A stretch of 64,000 nt of DNA from Marinifilum sp965230805 (GTDB lineage: Bacteria > Bacteroidota > Bacteroidia > Bacteroidales > Marinifilaceae). The position numbers and the translations under genes are program-made. Below, piece after piece: positions 28,501 through 36,750 of the stretch (position 1 is its first letter; every line of letters starts with the position of its first letter). The notes below the pieces were generated by a model, which worked only from the letters and a program-made list of their open reading frames with translations, was not told the origin of the DNA and searched no databases. The stretch lies in NCBI RefSeq assembly GCF_965230805.1, contig NZ_OZ246019.1:3720001-3784000 (forward strand), in the 5' to 3' direction.

Positions 28501-28895
28501 CTCAAGCTACTCTCGATTATTATGGAGTATCTGAAGATTCAGCTGTAGCTCGCGATAGGGGAGGCGTAAGCGTAAATGGAACCGATATTGTTGGCGCACA
28601 GAATTGGTATACTGTGATTGGTGCACGATCCGGTATTCCTCAGTTCTACACCTATAGTGCAACAAATGTTCGCTTACAGGAGGCTAACATTGGTTATACA
28701 ATACCAAGGGAAAAGCTAGGAAATATTGCAGATGTCTCCTTATCACTAATTGGGCGAAATTTGTTTATGATCTACAGTAAAGCTCCTTTCGACCCCGAGG
28801 CTGTAGCTACTACCGGCAATTATTATCAAGGTGTCGATAATTTCATGATGCCAAGTCAAAGTAGTGTAGGGTTCAACGTAAGAGTTAATTTCTAA
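25542..28895 (+). CDS. SusC/RagA-family TonB-dependent receptor with STN domain
   Basis: 1117 residues. Signal peptide (about 1-35), STN signalling domain (about 40-95, SVKFKDITIKEAVEIL), carboxypeptidase-like domain (about 114-200, VSIKGRVFDEKGDPL), plug (about 210-320, with the SusC signature region around GAAAAALYGSNAANGAI) and a long outer-membrane barrel ending VGFNVRVNF. It forms the lidded import channel for oligosaccharides together with the SusD lipoprotein encoded 19 bases downstream. The STN domain couples ligand binding to the FecR/sigma pair upstream. The cargo is probably an N-glycan-derived oligosaccharide, inferred from the GH18 enzyme in the operon. Confidence 0.95.
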   Translation: MNLKTMFLNLTRSKLKKVIIVLIISFFGGLAPIFSQSISVKFKDITIKEAVEILRTKHNYSFSMNISDIDMNKRITYKANKVELTEVLNTIFKDQGIKCSINGNIITVRKDDAQEQPKGKKVSIKGRVFDEKGDPLVGATLVIKGTTNGTIADFDGNFSLEANTSAILLVTTIGYTDQEFVINDQTEFNITMTPSVVGLDEVVITALGIKRSKKALSYNVQEVSSEDFIKNKDANIINSLSGKVAGLNINSSSSGVGGASKVIMRGTKSIEQSSNALYVIDGVPMFNFGGSGDIEFGSRGTTESIADLNPEDIENISVLTGAAAAALYGSNAANGAIVITTKKGKAGSTSLTITSTTEFMRTFITPEFQNRYGTGDLSSEVKVADRSWGERLNYANYMGYSPKDDFFQTAMVATESISFSTGNENNQTYISSSYIDSKGVIPNNEYDRMNFTFRNTTSFLDQKMKLDIGASYIKQSDRNMLNQGIYGNPLVTAYLFPRGDDWNDVKMYERYNSSRKISTQYWPQGIDEFVGQNPYWIAHRNIRENEKDRYMMNVGLSYDILPWLNISGRARIDNSVNDYEEKFYATSNTTITEGSTNGLYGISRTKNKQTYADVLVNINKTFSDDFNLQANVGTSISDLQEDVFLNRGPIRVDGIPNVFNVFQLDNENVTRAQSGWREQTQSVFGSAEIGFKNAYYLTLTGRNDWPSQLAGPHSNKKSFFYPSVGTSFVLSQIFELPKQIQYAKLRASYASVGLPFKRNIANPTYVWDNSIQQSQSLTHYPLFNLKPEKTRSYEFGLTTKLLGHIDLDLSYYKTETFNQTFDPKISVSSGFTTLYVQTGNVKNTGFELSLGYSNKWGDFSWNTSYTLGSNENEILELVDNYTHPETGDKISKDRLDIQGLSSARFILKKGGSLGDLYSIADLKRDSNGDILVDADGKVSAVYNVDDIKLGSVFPKANMAWRNSFSYKNFNFGFMLSARLGGIVYSSTQATLDYYGVSEDSAVARDRGGVSVNGTDIVGAQNWYTVIGARSGIPQFYTYSATNVRLQEANIGYTIPREKLGNIADVSLSLIGRNLFMIYSKAPFDPEAVATTGNYYQGVDNFMMPSQSSVGFNVRVNF

Positions 28896-28914
28896 CAATC
28901 TAATTTTAATTACA

Positions 28915-30489
28915 ATGAATAAATCAAATATTATATTGTTATTGTTTGCCCTCGTTTTAGGAGTTGTTTCATGCACTTCTAAATTTGAGGACTATAATAC
29001 AGATCCTTATGATGTAACCAGTGAACAGTTGCAGTACGATGCATACAGTTTAAGATCTGCATTGGTGGCTATGCAAGGATATGTGATTCCGGTTGATGTT
29101 AATCTATGTCAGTTTACCGATTGTTTATTAGGGGGATCTTTTGGTGGTTACCTGTCAGATTCAAACTCAGGATTTGTTGGCAAAAATTATGCTACTTATA
29201 ATCCCGAAGAACACTGGATTCAGGCACCTTTTAATGATATTATCCCTAGAATATATATCAATCAGGCGCAGATAAGATATGTTACCAACGACCCTGTTCC
29301 ATTGGCTGTGGCCGATATTGTTAAAGTGGCATCTATTCATAGAATCACTGATATTTATGGCCACATTCCATATTCAAAAATTGGAGAGGATGGTAAACTT
29401 GAAGCAGAATATGATTTGCAAAAAGACGTTTACGCTAAGATGTTTGAAGAGTTGGACGGTGCCATTGCTGCACTCACTGCTTTACAAACATCCGATTTCA
29501 ATCCCTTAGCTGATAGGGTTTATAATGGAAAAGTGTTAAGCTGGATTCATTTTGCAAACTCATTAAAGTTACGATTGGCAATGAGAATTGTTTATGCTGA
29601 TAAAGCTTTGGCAAAACAAAAAGCCGAAGAGGCAGTTAACCATGAGATTGGAACCATTGTTGATAATGGTGATAACGCTTATTATCGTGTAAACAAGTCG
29701 CCATTTCAAGTGGTGATGTATGAGTACAACGGTGGAGATTCCCGGGTGTCAGCCGATATTACTGCTTACATGAATGGCTATAACGATCCACGTCGTGATA
29801 AATACTTTACAATGAGTACTTTTGAAGAGACTGACCGTCCGGAATTTCCGAATGGATATTACGGATTAAGAAACGGAATACAAATAGCCTCATCTGCAAT
29901 TGCTCATAAGTACAGCAACATGATAATCGATGAAGCCGATCCACGTTTACTTTGGATGAACGCCGCAGAATCAGCCTTCTTAAAGGCCGAAGGAGCCTTA
30001 AGGGGATGGAACATGGGTGGAACAGCTCAAGACTTTTACGAGGAAGGAATCCGCTTATCTTTCGACCAATGGGGAGCAAAAGGCGCAAATACATATACCA
30101 ATGATACCGAAAGTATTCCTGAGGCCTATAAAGATCCGTTGGGAGAAAACAATAGTTCCGAAACTCCATCTTTAATTACAATTAAATGGGATGAAGCCGT
30201 TGGTTTTGAAGCAAATCTTGAGCGTATTATTACACAAAAGTGGATTGCAAACTTTCCGCTGGGACACGAAGCATGGGCCGAATTTCGCCGAACAGGCTAT
30301 CCTAATTTAATGGCAGTACCTCACAATTTAAGTAATGGTATTGTTGATGATGAAATGATGGCACGCAGACTTCCTTATCCTTTAAGAGAATACAAAGAAA
30401 ATAGTGATAACCTTCAGAATGCAGTAGATGCGCTTGGTGGTCCTGATAATATGGCTACAAGAGTTTGGTGGGATTCAAAAGAAAAATAG
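28915..30489 (+). CDS. SusD/RagB-family glycan-binding lipoprotein
   Basis: 524 residues. Lipoprotein signal with lipobox VVSC at about residue 20, then the FEDYNTDPYDVT start typical of the SusD-like 2 subfamily. TPR-like helical framework, with the family's conserved ending seen in LRRLPYPLREYKENSDN-like residues (about 483-500, bases 30361-30420). It sits on the outer face of the SusC channel and closes it when glycan is bound. Only 19 bases from susC, so co-transcribed. Confidence 0.94.
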   Translation: MNKSNIILLLFALVLGVVSCTSKFEDYNTDPYDVTSEQLQYDAYSLRSALVAMQGYVIPVDVNLCQFTDCLLGGSFGGYLSDSNSGFVGKNYATYNPEEHWIQAPFNDIIPRIYINQAQIRYVTNDPVPLAVADIVKVASIHRITDIYGHIPYSKIGEDGKLEAEYDLQKDVYAKMFEELDGAIAALTALQTSDFNPLADRVYNGKVLSWIHFANSLKLRLAMRIVYADKALAKQKAEEAVNHEIGTIVDNGDNAYYRVNKSPFQVVMYEYNGGDSRVSADITAYMNGYNDPRRDKYFTMSTFEETDRPEFPNGYYGLRNGIQIASSAIAHKYSNMIIDEADPRLLWMNAAESAFLKAEGALRGWNMGGTAQDFYEEGIRLSFDQWGAKGANTYTNDTESIPEAYKDPLGENNSSETPSLITIKWDEAVGFEANLERIITQKWIANFPLGHEAWAEFRRTGYPNLMAVPHNLSNGIVDDEMMARRLPYPLREYKENSDNLQNAVDALGGPDNMATRVWWDSKEK

Positions 30490-30496
30490 AACTAGC

Positions 30497-31564
30497 ATGA
30501 GAAAGACATATATAAACAAAATTGCTTTATGCCTTATTAGTGTTATTACACTTTGCTTGGGCGCATGTAGCGATTGGACAGAAATAGAATCTGTTGATAT
30601 TAATCAGCCAAGCATTTCAGAAACTAATCCTGCTTTGTACGAAGAGTATCTTCAAAACTTGCGAGATTACAAGAGTTCTGTTCACAAATGCTTGATTGTA
30701 GAATTCGATAACAGTGAAAAACAACCATTTAGTAGGTCGCAGCATATTAATGTTGTGCCCGACAGTGTAGACTATATCTCATTAAAGTATCCTGCAAACC
30801 TAAGTGAATGGGAATTAAACGAAATCGACAGCTGTCGTATGAATAAGGGTACAAAATTTTTATTTACCATCAGGTTTGATGCCATAAAGCTACAGTACGA
30901 GCAGAAAGTGATTGAACGCGAAGCAATAGTTGACGCACTGGAAGAGGGCGAAGAAGAACCAATGGAGCTTCCAAGTTTCTTTAGCTATATGGTTGACTCA
31001 TTAAACACAACCATAGGTCTGGTGAACGAATATGAGTACGATGGGATTTGTTTTGGCTACAAAGGAAAAAGCATCCGTCATATGACAGAAAAAGAGCTTG
31101 TTGAGTACTCCGGCTATCACAATGCATTTATCGGAATACTTAAAGATTGGAAATCGAGGAATACCGGTAAAGAATTGTTGTTTGAAGGAAAACCGCAGAA
31201 TTTGCTCGATAAAACATTCCTTGAGGATTGTAAACACATCATTATTCCATGCAACACAGTGGGTAATGCATCAAAAATAGATTACAATTTGTTTTTAGCA
31301 AATGTGGATGGTGTTCCAAACAATCGCTTTGTGGTTTCGGTTGAAACCACATCATTGGATGAAACTGATATTAAAACCGGTTATTGGGCCGATGGATCGA
31401 TTGCGATTAACGGAGCAGCTCAATGGGTAGCTTCTGAACACCAAGGATTCCAATCAAGTGGTTTATCAATCCTAAATGTTGCAAACGATTATTTTAGCGA
31501 AGAGCGCTTATACAATCATACAAGAAGTGCAATAAATATTATGAACCCATCTTTAAAAAACTAA
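30497..31564 (+). CDS. GH18-fold lipoprotein, catalytic residues lost (probable glycan-binding protein)
   Basis: 355 residues from the ATG at 30497, which gives a lipoprotein signal (lipobox LGAC); a longer frame from 30428 overlaps susD and is rejected. The fold matches GH18-like proteins of Bacteroidota N-glycan loci, but the motif DGxxxDxE reads D182-G-I-C-F-G187-Y-K189: both acids needed for substrate-assisted hydrolysis are replaced (Gly and Lys). It is therefore likely a surface glycan-binding protein, not an enzyme. Comparable pseudo-GH18 proteins are known next to EndoBT-3987-type enzymes. Lies 7 bases after susD. Confidence 0.83.
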   Translation: MRKTYINKIALCLISVITLCLGACSDWTEIESVDINQPSISETNPALYEEYLQNLRDYKSSVHKCLIVEFDNSEKQPFSRSQHINVVPDSVDYISLKYPANLSEWELNEIDSCRMNKGTKFLFTIRFDAIKLQYEQKVIEREAIVDALEEGEEEPMELPSFFSYMVDSLNTTIGLVNEYEYDGICFGYKGKSIRHMTEKELVEYSGYHNAFIGILKDWKSRNTGKELLFEGKPQNLLDKTFLEDCKHIIIPCNTVGNASKIDYNLFLANVDGVPNNRFVVSVETTSLDETDIKTGYWADGSIAINGAAQWVASEHQGFQSSGLSILNVANDYFSEERLYNHTRSAINIMNPSLKN

Positions 31565-31567
31565 TCG

Positions 31568-32716
31568 ATGATGAAACACTATATATTATATTCTTTTCTG
31601 TTTTTAATGATTCTTTTTTGCGGATGTGAAAAAGATGATGATTCCTTTGATAATAAGGTATACCTTAATGCTGCTTCAAAAGTAGATGAGATTCTCTTAA
31701 AAGGTGGTGTTGAGGAATCTGTAATGAAAATTAGCGCGGCAATCGCAAAGCCCGAAATGCAGAATATTACGGTTACCTATAAGGCCGATCCTTCATTGGT
31801 TTATCAATACAATCAGGCCTACTACGACAAGGCCATTAAGTTGCCTTCGGCCAATTATAGTCTGGAAGAAACGCAAGTTGAAATTGCACTTGGTAATGTA
31901 AAATCAAAGGATACCGAAATTAAATTTATTAACCTGAGTGCCTTAGACCGCGATTTGGTTTATGTGCTGCCGGTAAGCATTTCCGATGCCAACATTCCTA
32001 TATTAGAAAGTGCTCGTACACTATATTTTGTAATAAAAGGAGCAGCACTTATTAATGTGGTGGGTGATATTGAAGAAAACTACCTCGAAGTAAATTGGGT
32101 AAACCCGGATGTATGCAATAACCTGTCTCAACTAACCATGGAAGCATTAATTAGAGCCCGCGATTACGATCGACTAATTAGTACGGTTATGGGTATCGAA
32201 GGAAGATTCTTAATTAGAATTGGAGATGCAGGATTTCCTTCCAATCAGATTCAAATAGCCACCAATAGAGGGAATTTCCCTAATGCAGATTCGAACAAAG
32301 GTTTGCCAACAAACGAATGGGTGCACATTGCATTAACCTACGATTCGGCTGACGGAAGCATGATTGTTTATGTGAACGGTGTAAAGCAATCCGAAGGTGT
32401 GAAAGATGTGGGACTTGTTAATTTAGGAATAGGTGGTTCCAACGGATTTTTAATAGGAAAATCTTATGCCAATGATCGCTTTTTAGCTGGAGAAATTGCC
32501 GAATGTAGAATCTGGAATGTGGTAAGAACAGGCGAAGAGATTGCAAACAATCCATATTTCGTAGCTCCCGATTCCGAAGGCTTGGTAGCTTATTGGAAGT
32601 TTAATGAAGGTTCTGGTGATGTTGTTGAAGATCAAACAGGCAATGGTAATTTTGCCAAGGCGGTTAAACCAATCATTTGGAATCCGGTAACATTGCCAGC
32701 TCCTGCTGATAAATAA
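31568..32716 (+). CDS. DUF1735-LamG lipoprotein, probable surface glycan-binding protein
   Basis: 382 residues. Signal with lipobox LFCGC at about residue 17-20. DUF1735 (BT_3987 N-terminal-like) immunoglobulin-type domain at about 40-150, including YVLPVSI. C-terminal LamG/concanavalin-type jelly roll at about 160-375, with EWVHIALTYD, VYVNG and AECRIWNVVRT motifs. Such proteins hold glycans at the cell surface. It follows the pseudo-GH18 gene after three bases. Start could be either of two adjacent ATGs (31568 or 31571). Confidence 0.86.
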   Translation: MMKHYILYSFLFLMILFCGCEKDDDSFDNKVYLNAASKVDEILLKGGVEESVMKISAAIAKPEMQNITVTYKADPSLVYQYNQAYYDKAIKLPSANYSLEETQVEIALGNVKSKDTEIKFINLSALDRDLVYVLPVSISDANIPILESARTLYFVIKGAALINVVGDIEENYLEVNWVNPDVCNNLSQLTMEALIRARDYDRLISTVMGIEGRFLIRIGDAGFPSNQIQIATNRGNFPNADSNKGLPTNEWVHIALTYDSADGSMIVYVNGVKQSEGVKDVGLVNLGIGGSNGFLIGKSYANDRFLAGEIAECRIWNVVRTGEEIANNPYFVAPDSEGLVAYWKFNEGSGDVVEDQTGNGNFAKAVKPIIWNPVTLPAPADK

Positions 32717-32740
32717 ATCAATCATTAAAAATTGAATATT

Positions 32741-34138
32741 ATGCAATACAATATATCATTCAAATCAAAAATTACCAGCCTTCTTGCAACTTGTATGTTG
32801 CTATTTGCGGGCTGCGACGAAAATATAGATGTCATATCAGTGGACGAAGGTGCTTATGAAACAAATAGTAATTCGCTGGCTTATGTGGTTAATGATGCAG
32901 GTAAGTTGTCCTCTTCGTTATTCGAATTTAGAAACGAAGGAATGGCTTCATTGTACCTGTCCTTAACAAAAACAGCAGAATCTCAGGTTTCAGGATCCTT
33001 TAAGTACAATTCGGCCGTATTAGATGCCTATAATAACGATAATGGCACCAATTACGAGGCTTTTCCTCAGGAACTGGCCGAGATAATGGGTAATATCGAA
33101 ATAGCTAAAGGTGCAGTTAAGTCTGATCAGGTAATGGTTAAGCTTACTACTCATGCCGATTTAGATCCTGATAAAACCTATGTGCTGCCAGTTTCGGCAG
33201 AAATAGCATCAGGAAGTATAAGCCTATCCGAATCTGCATCCGATTATCTTCTTTTTGTTAAAGATCTTACCAAAATTTCAAGTACCGATAAGGCAAGCGG
33301 GATAAAGATAATAAGCTGTATGGAGGTAAATGATACCAACCCGCTTAATAACTTGTGTTTTACTCTTAAAGACAGTGGAAAACCATTTGTAGATATGGTT
33401 ATTCTATTCTCGGCAAACATTAATTACAATGCCGAAACAGGTCGTGTTTATGTGTATAACAATGACAATGTACAGCATTTGTTAGATAACAAAGAAAAGT
33501 ACATTAAACCATTACAAGATCGCGGAATGAAAGTAATCCTGGGAATTTTGGGTAATCACGATCGCTCGGGTATTGCTAACCTTGCCGATGAAACAGCTCG
33601 CGATTTTGCACAAGAGTTAAAAGCAGTTTGCGATGCATACCATCTTGACGGTGTTTTCTTTGATGATGAATACTCTAATTATCAATATCCTGCTCCAGCA
33701 GGTTTTGTATATCCATCAACCCAAGCTGCATCAAGGTTATGCTACGAAACGAAAAAAGCAATGCCCGATCGTTTGGTTTGTGCTTACGTATATGGCAGAA
33801 CAAGGTCTCTACCCGATGTAGAGGGTCAAACTTCAGGTACCTTTGTTGATTATGGTATAGCTGATTACCTTCAAGGTTCTGACCTGGGCAACAACTATCC
33901 GGGTATGCCAAGATCTAATATGGCAATCTATTCGCAAGAATTTGCCAGAGGGTACTTTGCATCAGAAGCAAGACTTGATTATTTGCGCAGCAATGGTTAC
34001 GGTTCGAATATGATTTTTGCAATGGATCCAAATCGCTCAAATTTCTACAGACAAAAGAGTGCAATGGAGCTTATGGCTACCAAGTTATTCGATGATGAGT
34101 TGGTTTATAATGAACAACCTTATCCGAAAGATTGGTAG
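32741..34138 (+). CDS. GH18 endo-beta-N-acetylglucosaminidase lipoprotein (EndoBT-like)
   Basis: 465 residues from the ATG at 32741; an in-frame TTG nine bases earlier is less likely. Lipobox LFAGC near residue 20. DUF1735/BT_3987-like N-terminal domain at about 35-155, then a GH18 barrel at about 175-460. The motif LDGVFFDDEY keeps D303, D308 and E310, the pattern of active GH18 endoglycosidases. The family cuts between the two core GlcNAc residues of N-glycans (or in chitin-like chains). As a surface lipoprotein it would free oligosaccharides for SusCD import. No mannosidases or hexosaminidases are in the window to finish degradation. Confidence 0.9.
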   Translation: MQYNISFKSKITSLLATCMLLFAGCDENIDVISVDEGAYETNSNSLAYVVNDAGKLSSSLFEFRNEGMASLYLSLTKTAESQVSGSFKYNSAVLDAYNNDNGTNYEAFPQELAEIMGNIEIAKGAVKSDQVMVKLTTHADLDPDKTYVLPVSAEIASGSISLSESASDYLLFVKDLTKISSTDKASGIKIISCMEVNDTNPLNNLCFTLKDSGKPFVDMVILFSANINYNAETGRVYVYNNDNVQHLLDNKEKYIKPLQDRGMKVILGILGNHDRSGIANLADETARDFAQELKAVCDAYHLDGVFFDDEYSNYQYPAPAGFVYPSTQAASRLCYETKKAMPDRLVCAYVYGRTRSLPDVEGQTSGTFVDYGIADYLQGSDLGNNYPGMPRSNMAIYSQEFARGYFASEARLDYLRSNGYGSNMIFAMDPNRSNFYRQKSAMELMATKLFDDELVYNEQPYPKDW

Positions 34139-34228
34139 AAGAATATCTTATTAAGAATAGTCAATTCCGAAACAGGAATTCATGTTAAATAGGATTCTTG
34201 TTTCGCTTAATAATTAAACTTTTGAATC

Positions 34229-35185
34229 ATGAAAAACGAGATATATAAAATACTGCTGATGTTTATTGCATGTACATTTGTATTGGCTTCATGCAGCGAT
34301 GATGATGACGTGGAATTACTTCAGGAAGAGGAAATGCCAAAAATTGAACTGGAGCAAGAATCGATCGAAATTGAGGTGGGTACCACATCAAGCGTGAGTA
34401 TAAAAGATGGAGCCGGTGAATACTCAGCATTTTCGGCAAACCCCGATATAGCTACCGTTACATTAGAGAATAACGAGATTAAAATTAATACTCATTCTCT
34501 TGGGCAAACATCAATAATCATATCGGACAATAACAGTCAGTATAACGAAGTAAGTGTAACAAGTTTTTACAGCCAGATTTTACTGGAAGAAGAGGACATT
34601 ACTATTAAAAAGCGCCTTGGGCATACGGGTGTGGGACGAATACGCATAGCGCAAGGAAACGAAGGCTACCAAGTAAGTTCCGAAAGCGAAAATATATCAG
34701 TATCTATAGATAATGATGTAATTGTAATTACAGCATTTGCCGAGGGCGAAGCAATTATAAAACTAACCGATTCTTACGGATTGGAATTGTCTTTCACAGT
34801 TACGATATCGGATACAACAATTCCTTATAATCAGGAGCAGTTGGATGAGATAATGGCTAACGATCAGAATCGTTATTATTATAACGAAACGAGCATAGGC
34901 AGAACTTATTACACACAGCATAATTCTTTCGAAGATGGAGTAAATTTAATTGGACAGGATTACCGTGGGTATCGTTATTATTTCTTGGTTTATTTCCCTG
35001 GCGATAAGTCTGTGGGCAAGAAAGAGGGAACTACTATAAATGCTAAAATTTTTAGACCGCGTGTAATATTCAACGAAGAAGTAGAGTTTGAAATCATTAA
35101 AAACGACGGTACAAAAATTTGGGCCATTTATTCTTTCGTTATGAATAACAAGTTAGTTTATGGTCATTTCTGTCAATTGATATAA
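34229..35185 (+). CDS. Lipoprotein with Ig-like repeats, function unknown
   Basis: 318 residues. Lipobox ASC near residue 19-22 followed by an acidic SDDDD stretch, usual for surface-exported lipoproteins of this phylum. Two bacterial Ig-like (BIG2/BACON-type) modules cover about 40-115 and 120-200, with the pattern S-x-N-P-D-I-A-T-V. The C-terminal third (about 210-318) is rich in Tyr/Phe and matches nothing recognised. It is the last gene of the locus, 90 bases after the endoglycosidase. A further surface glycan-binding protein is the best guess. Transcription probably ends at the 35432-35476 hairpin. Confidence 0.72.
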   Translation: MKNEIYKILLMFIACTFVLASCSDDDDVELLQEEEMPKIELEQESIEIEVGTTSSVSIKDGAGEYSAFSANPDIATVTLENNEIKINTHSLGQTSIIISDNNSQYNEVSVTSFYSQILLEEEDITIKKRLGHTGVGRIRIAQGNEGYQVSSESENISVSIDNDVIVITAFAEGEAIIKLTDSYGLELSFTVTISDTTIPYNQEQLDEIMANDQNRYYYNETSIGRTYYTQHNSFEDGVNLIGQDYRGYRYYFLVYFPGDKSVGKKEGTTINAKIFRPRVIFNEEVEFEIIKNDGTKIWAIYSFVMNNKLVYGHFCQLI

Positions 35186-35629
35186 ACCAGCATTACATTT
35201 TGATTTTTTACATGAGTTGCCTCGACAAGTGGGAGTGGGTTCTTCGAAATCTTGGCAGCTCTGGTTTCCTCTTTGTGTGCTGTTCTTTATAAACATTTTT
35301 TGGTGTAAATATAAATAATACAATGAACTTGATATGCAACTGTTTAATGGAATATATCTCTCTTTTTAGCGAGATCTCGATCGTTTTCGGGAAAGAATAG
35401 CCGAGGACATGTAAATAACTTCATAGATGTTAAAGCAGCACTAAGATGATTCAATCAACTTTTTGCTGCTTTTTATGTTTTAACTTTACTCACCTTAAAG
35501 TAAATACCAATTGTTGTTTTAAGTGTCTGGTTTACTGTGTCCCGGACAGCATGTAAGCCGTCAAGGACACAAGGTGCTTGCTCAAGGATAGAAAAGATAG
35601 TCAATGCCGTTTGGTATGGACCACTTTCC
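35186..35629. other. Intergenic region after the utilisation locus
   Basis: About 440 bases with no gene. A likely terminator is at 35432-35476. The remainder shows no recognisable feature. Confidence 0.5.
35432..35480 (+). terminator. Probable terminator of the polysaccharide-utilisation locus
   Basis: Stem AAAGCAGCA (35432-35440) with TGCTGCTTT (35464-35472), 23-base loop, then TTTATGTTTT. The long loop lowers confidence. Confidence 0.5.
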
Positions 35630-36030
35630 TAGATTTTCTTTTGATCGGATTTACCGATAAATCTGCTTCCCAAATTTTCTTTTGATTGGATTTACCGATA
35701 AATCTGCTTCCCAGATTTTTTTTTGATCGGATTTACCGATAAATCTGTTTCCCAAAATTTTTTTTGATCGGATTTACCGATAAATCTGCTCCCCAGATTT
35801 TCTTTTGATCGGATTTACCGATAAATCTGCTTCCCAGATTTTTTTTTGATCGGATTTACCGATAAATCTGCTTCCCAGATTTTTTTTTGATCGGATTTAC
35901 CGATAAATCTGCTTCCCAGATTTTCTTTTGATCGGATTTACCGATAAATCTGCTTCCCAAATTTTCTTTTGATCGGATTTAATGATAAATCTGCTTCCCA
36001 AAATTTTTTTTGATCGGATTTATATCAAAA
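35630..36030. repeat. Tandem array, exact 41-bp period
   Basis: Ten GAT(C/T)GG anchors at 35643, 35684, 35725, 35766, 35807, 35848, 35889, 35930, 35971 and 36012, always 41 bp apart, with partial units at both ends. Each unit holds two small inverted repeats, GATTTACCGATAAATC and AATCTG-CTTC-CCAGATT, and a run of T. The units are 90% or more alike; the last ones are decaying. The period is not a multiple of three and there is no open frame of note. Unrelated in sequence to the 2926-3240 array. Confidence 0.9.
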
Positions 36031-36070
36031 CAATTGTAAACCTATTCCTGAAAATATCAAATTGATAAAT

Positions 36071-36337
36071 AACGTGAGTTCGACGTAAAATTCGTTCACA
36101 GTTTGATCTGATTTTGAGTAGAAATTTTCTCAAATTTTCGAAGGAATAACGGGATATTTCAAGAAGATTTGAGGAAATTTATGCCTAAAGGAGGCAAACA
36201 CATAATGGAAAGTTCTCTTTACGACATCTTCACATTAAAAATTCCTCAAAATAGCCCGCTATTCTTTCCAAATTTTTAATGCAAATCTATCCCAAATATA
36301 ACTTTCTGTGGATAGAATTTTACGTCGAACTCACGTT
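36071..36337 (-). mobile_element. MITE-like element, copy 4 (inverted)
   Basis: 267-bp copy in the opposite orientation to copies 1-3, with perfect 23-bp terminal inverted repeats. Flanks are AAAT on the left and ATTT on the right, so no clean target duplication. It lies 40 bases after the 41-bp tandem array. Confidence 0.87.
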
Positions 36338-36750
36338 ATTTACTAATGTAAGCTTCAGTTTTGTTGTGCTAATCAAATATACCTATGAAACCAAATTGTC
36401 CGTACAATCCTTATTTCCATCTTGCTATTCCAATCCGCAAAAGCACAATAATGCTGCCTTAAATTTTTTGAAGCAAAGCATGCTGCAAAACATTTCTTTC
36501 CCTCTTTCCATTCAATAATTATTGTCGGAATTTTAATAGAGTAAAACTCCCTTGGTAAGGAACAGTGAAGTTGAGAAGTTTTATATCATGCTCCACATAG
36601 TTTCTACTATTAGTTCCCTTAAGGTGCCCACCACCAAAAAAATCAAAAAAATAACAAACTGCAATTGATCTACGGCCATTTATCGGTGAACAAGTGAGCA
36701 TTTGTCAATGACCACTTAGTATGATCAGTTGATCTTAATTAGTAAATATT
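36338..36750. other. Intergenic region upstream of the malic enzyme
   Basis: About 410 AT-rich bases. Open frames that extend out of MITE copy 4 are not supported. It must contain the malic-enzyme promoter, but no consensus match was found. Confidence 0.45.

Noticed and set aside
30428..30496. Extended start for the pseudo-GH18 lipoprotein
   Set aside because: It overlaps susD and would bury the lipoprotein signal; the ATG at 30497 gives a normal signal peptide.
35630..36030. CRISPR array
   Set aside because: All 41 bases of each unit are conserved; there are no variable spacers and no cas genes.
36279..36518. Small gene spanning the end of MITE copy 4
   Set aside because: Same element-derived beginning, unrelated continuation; no domain or start context.
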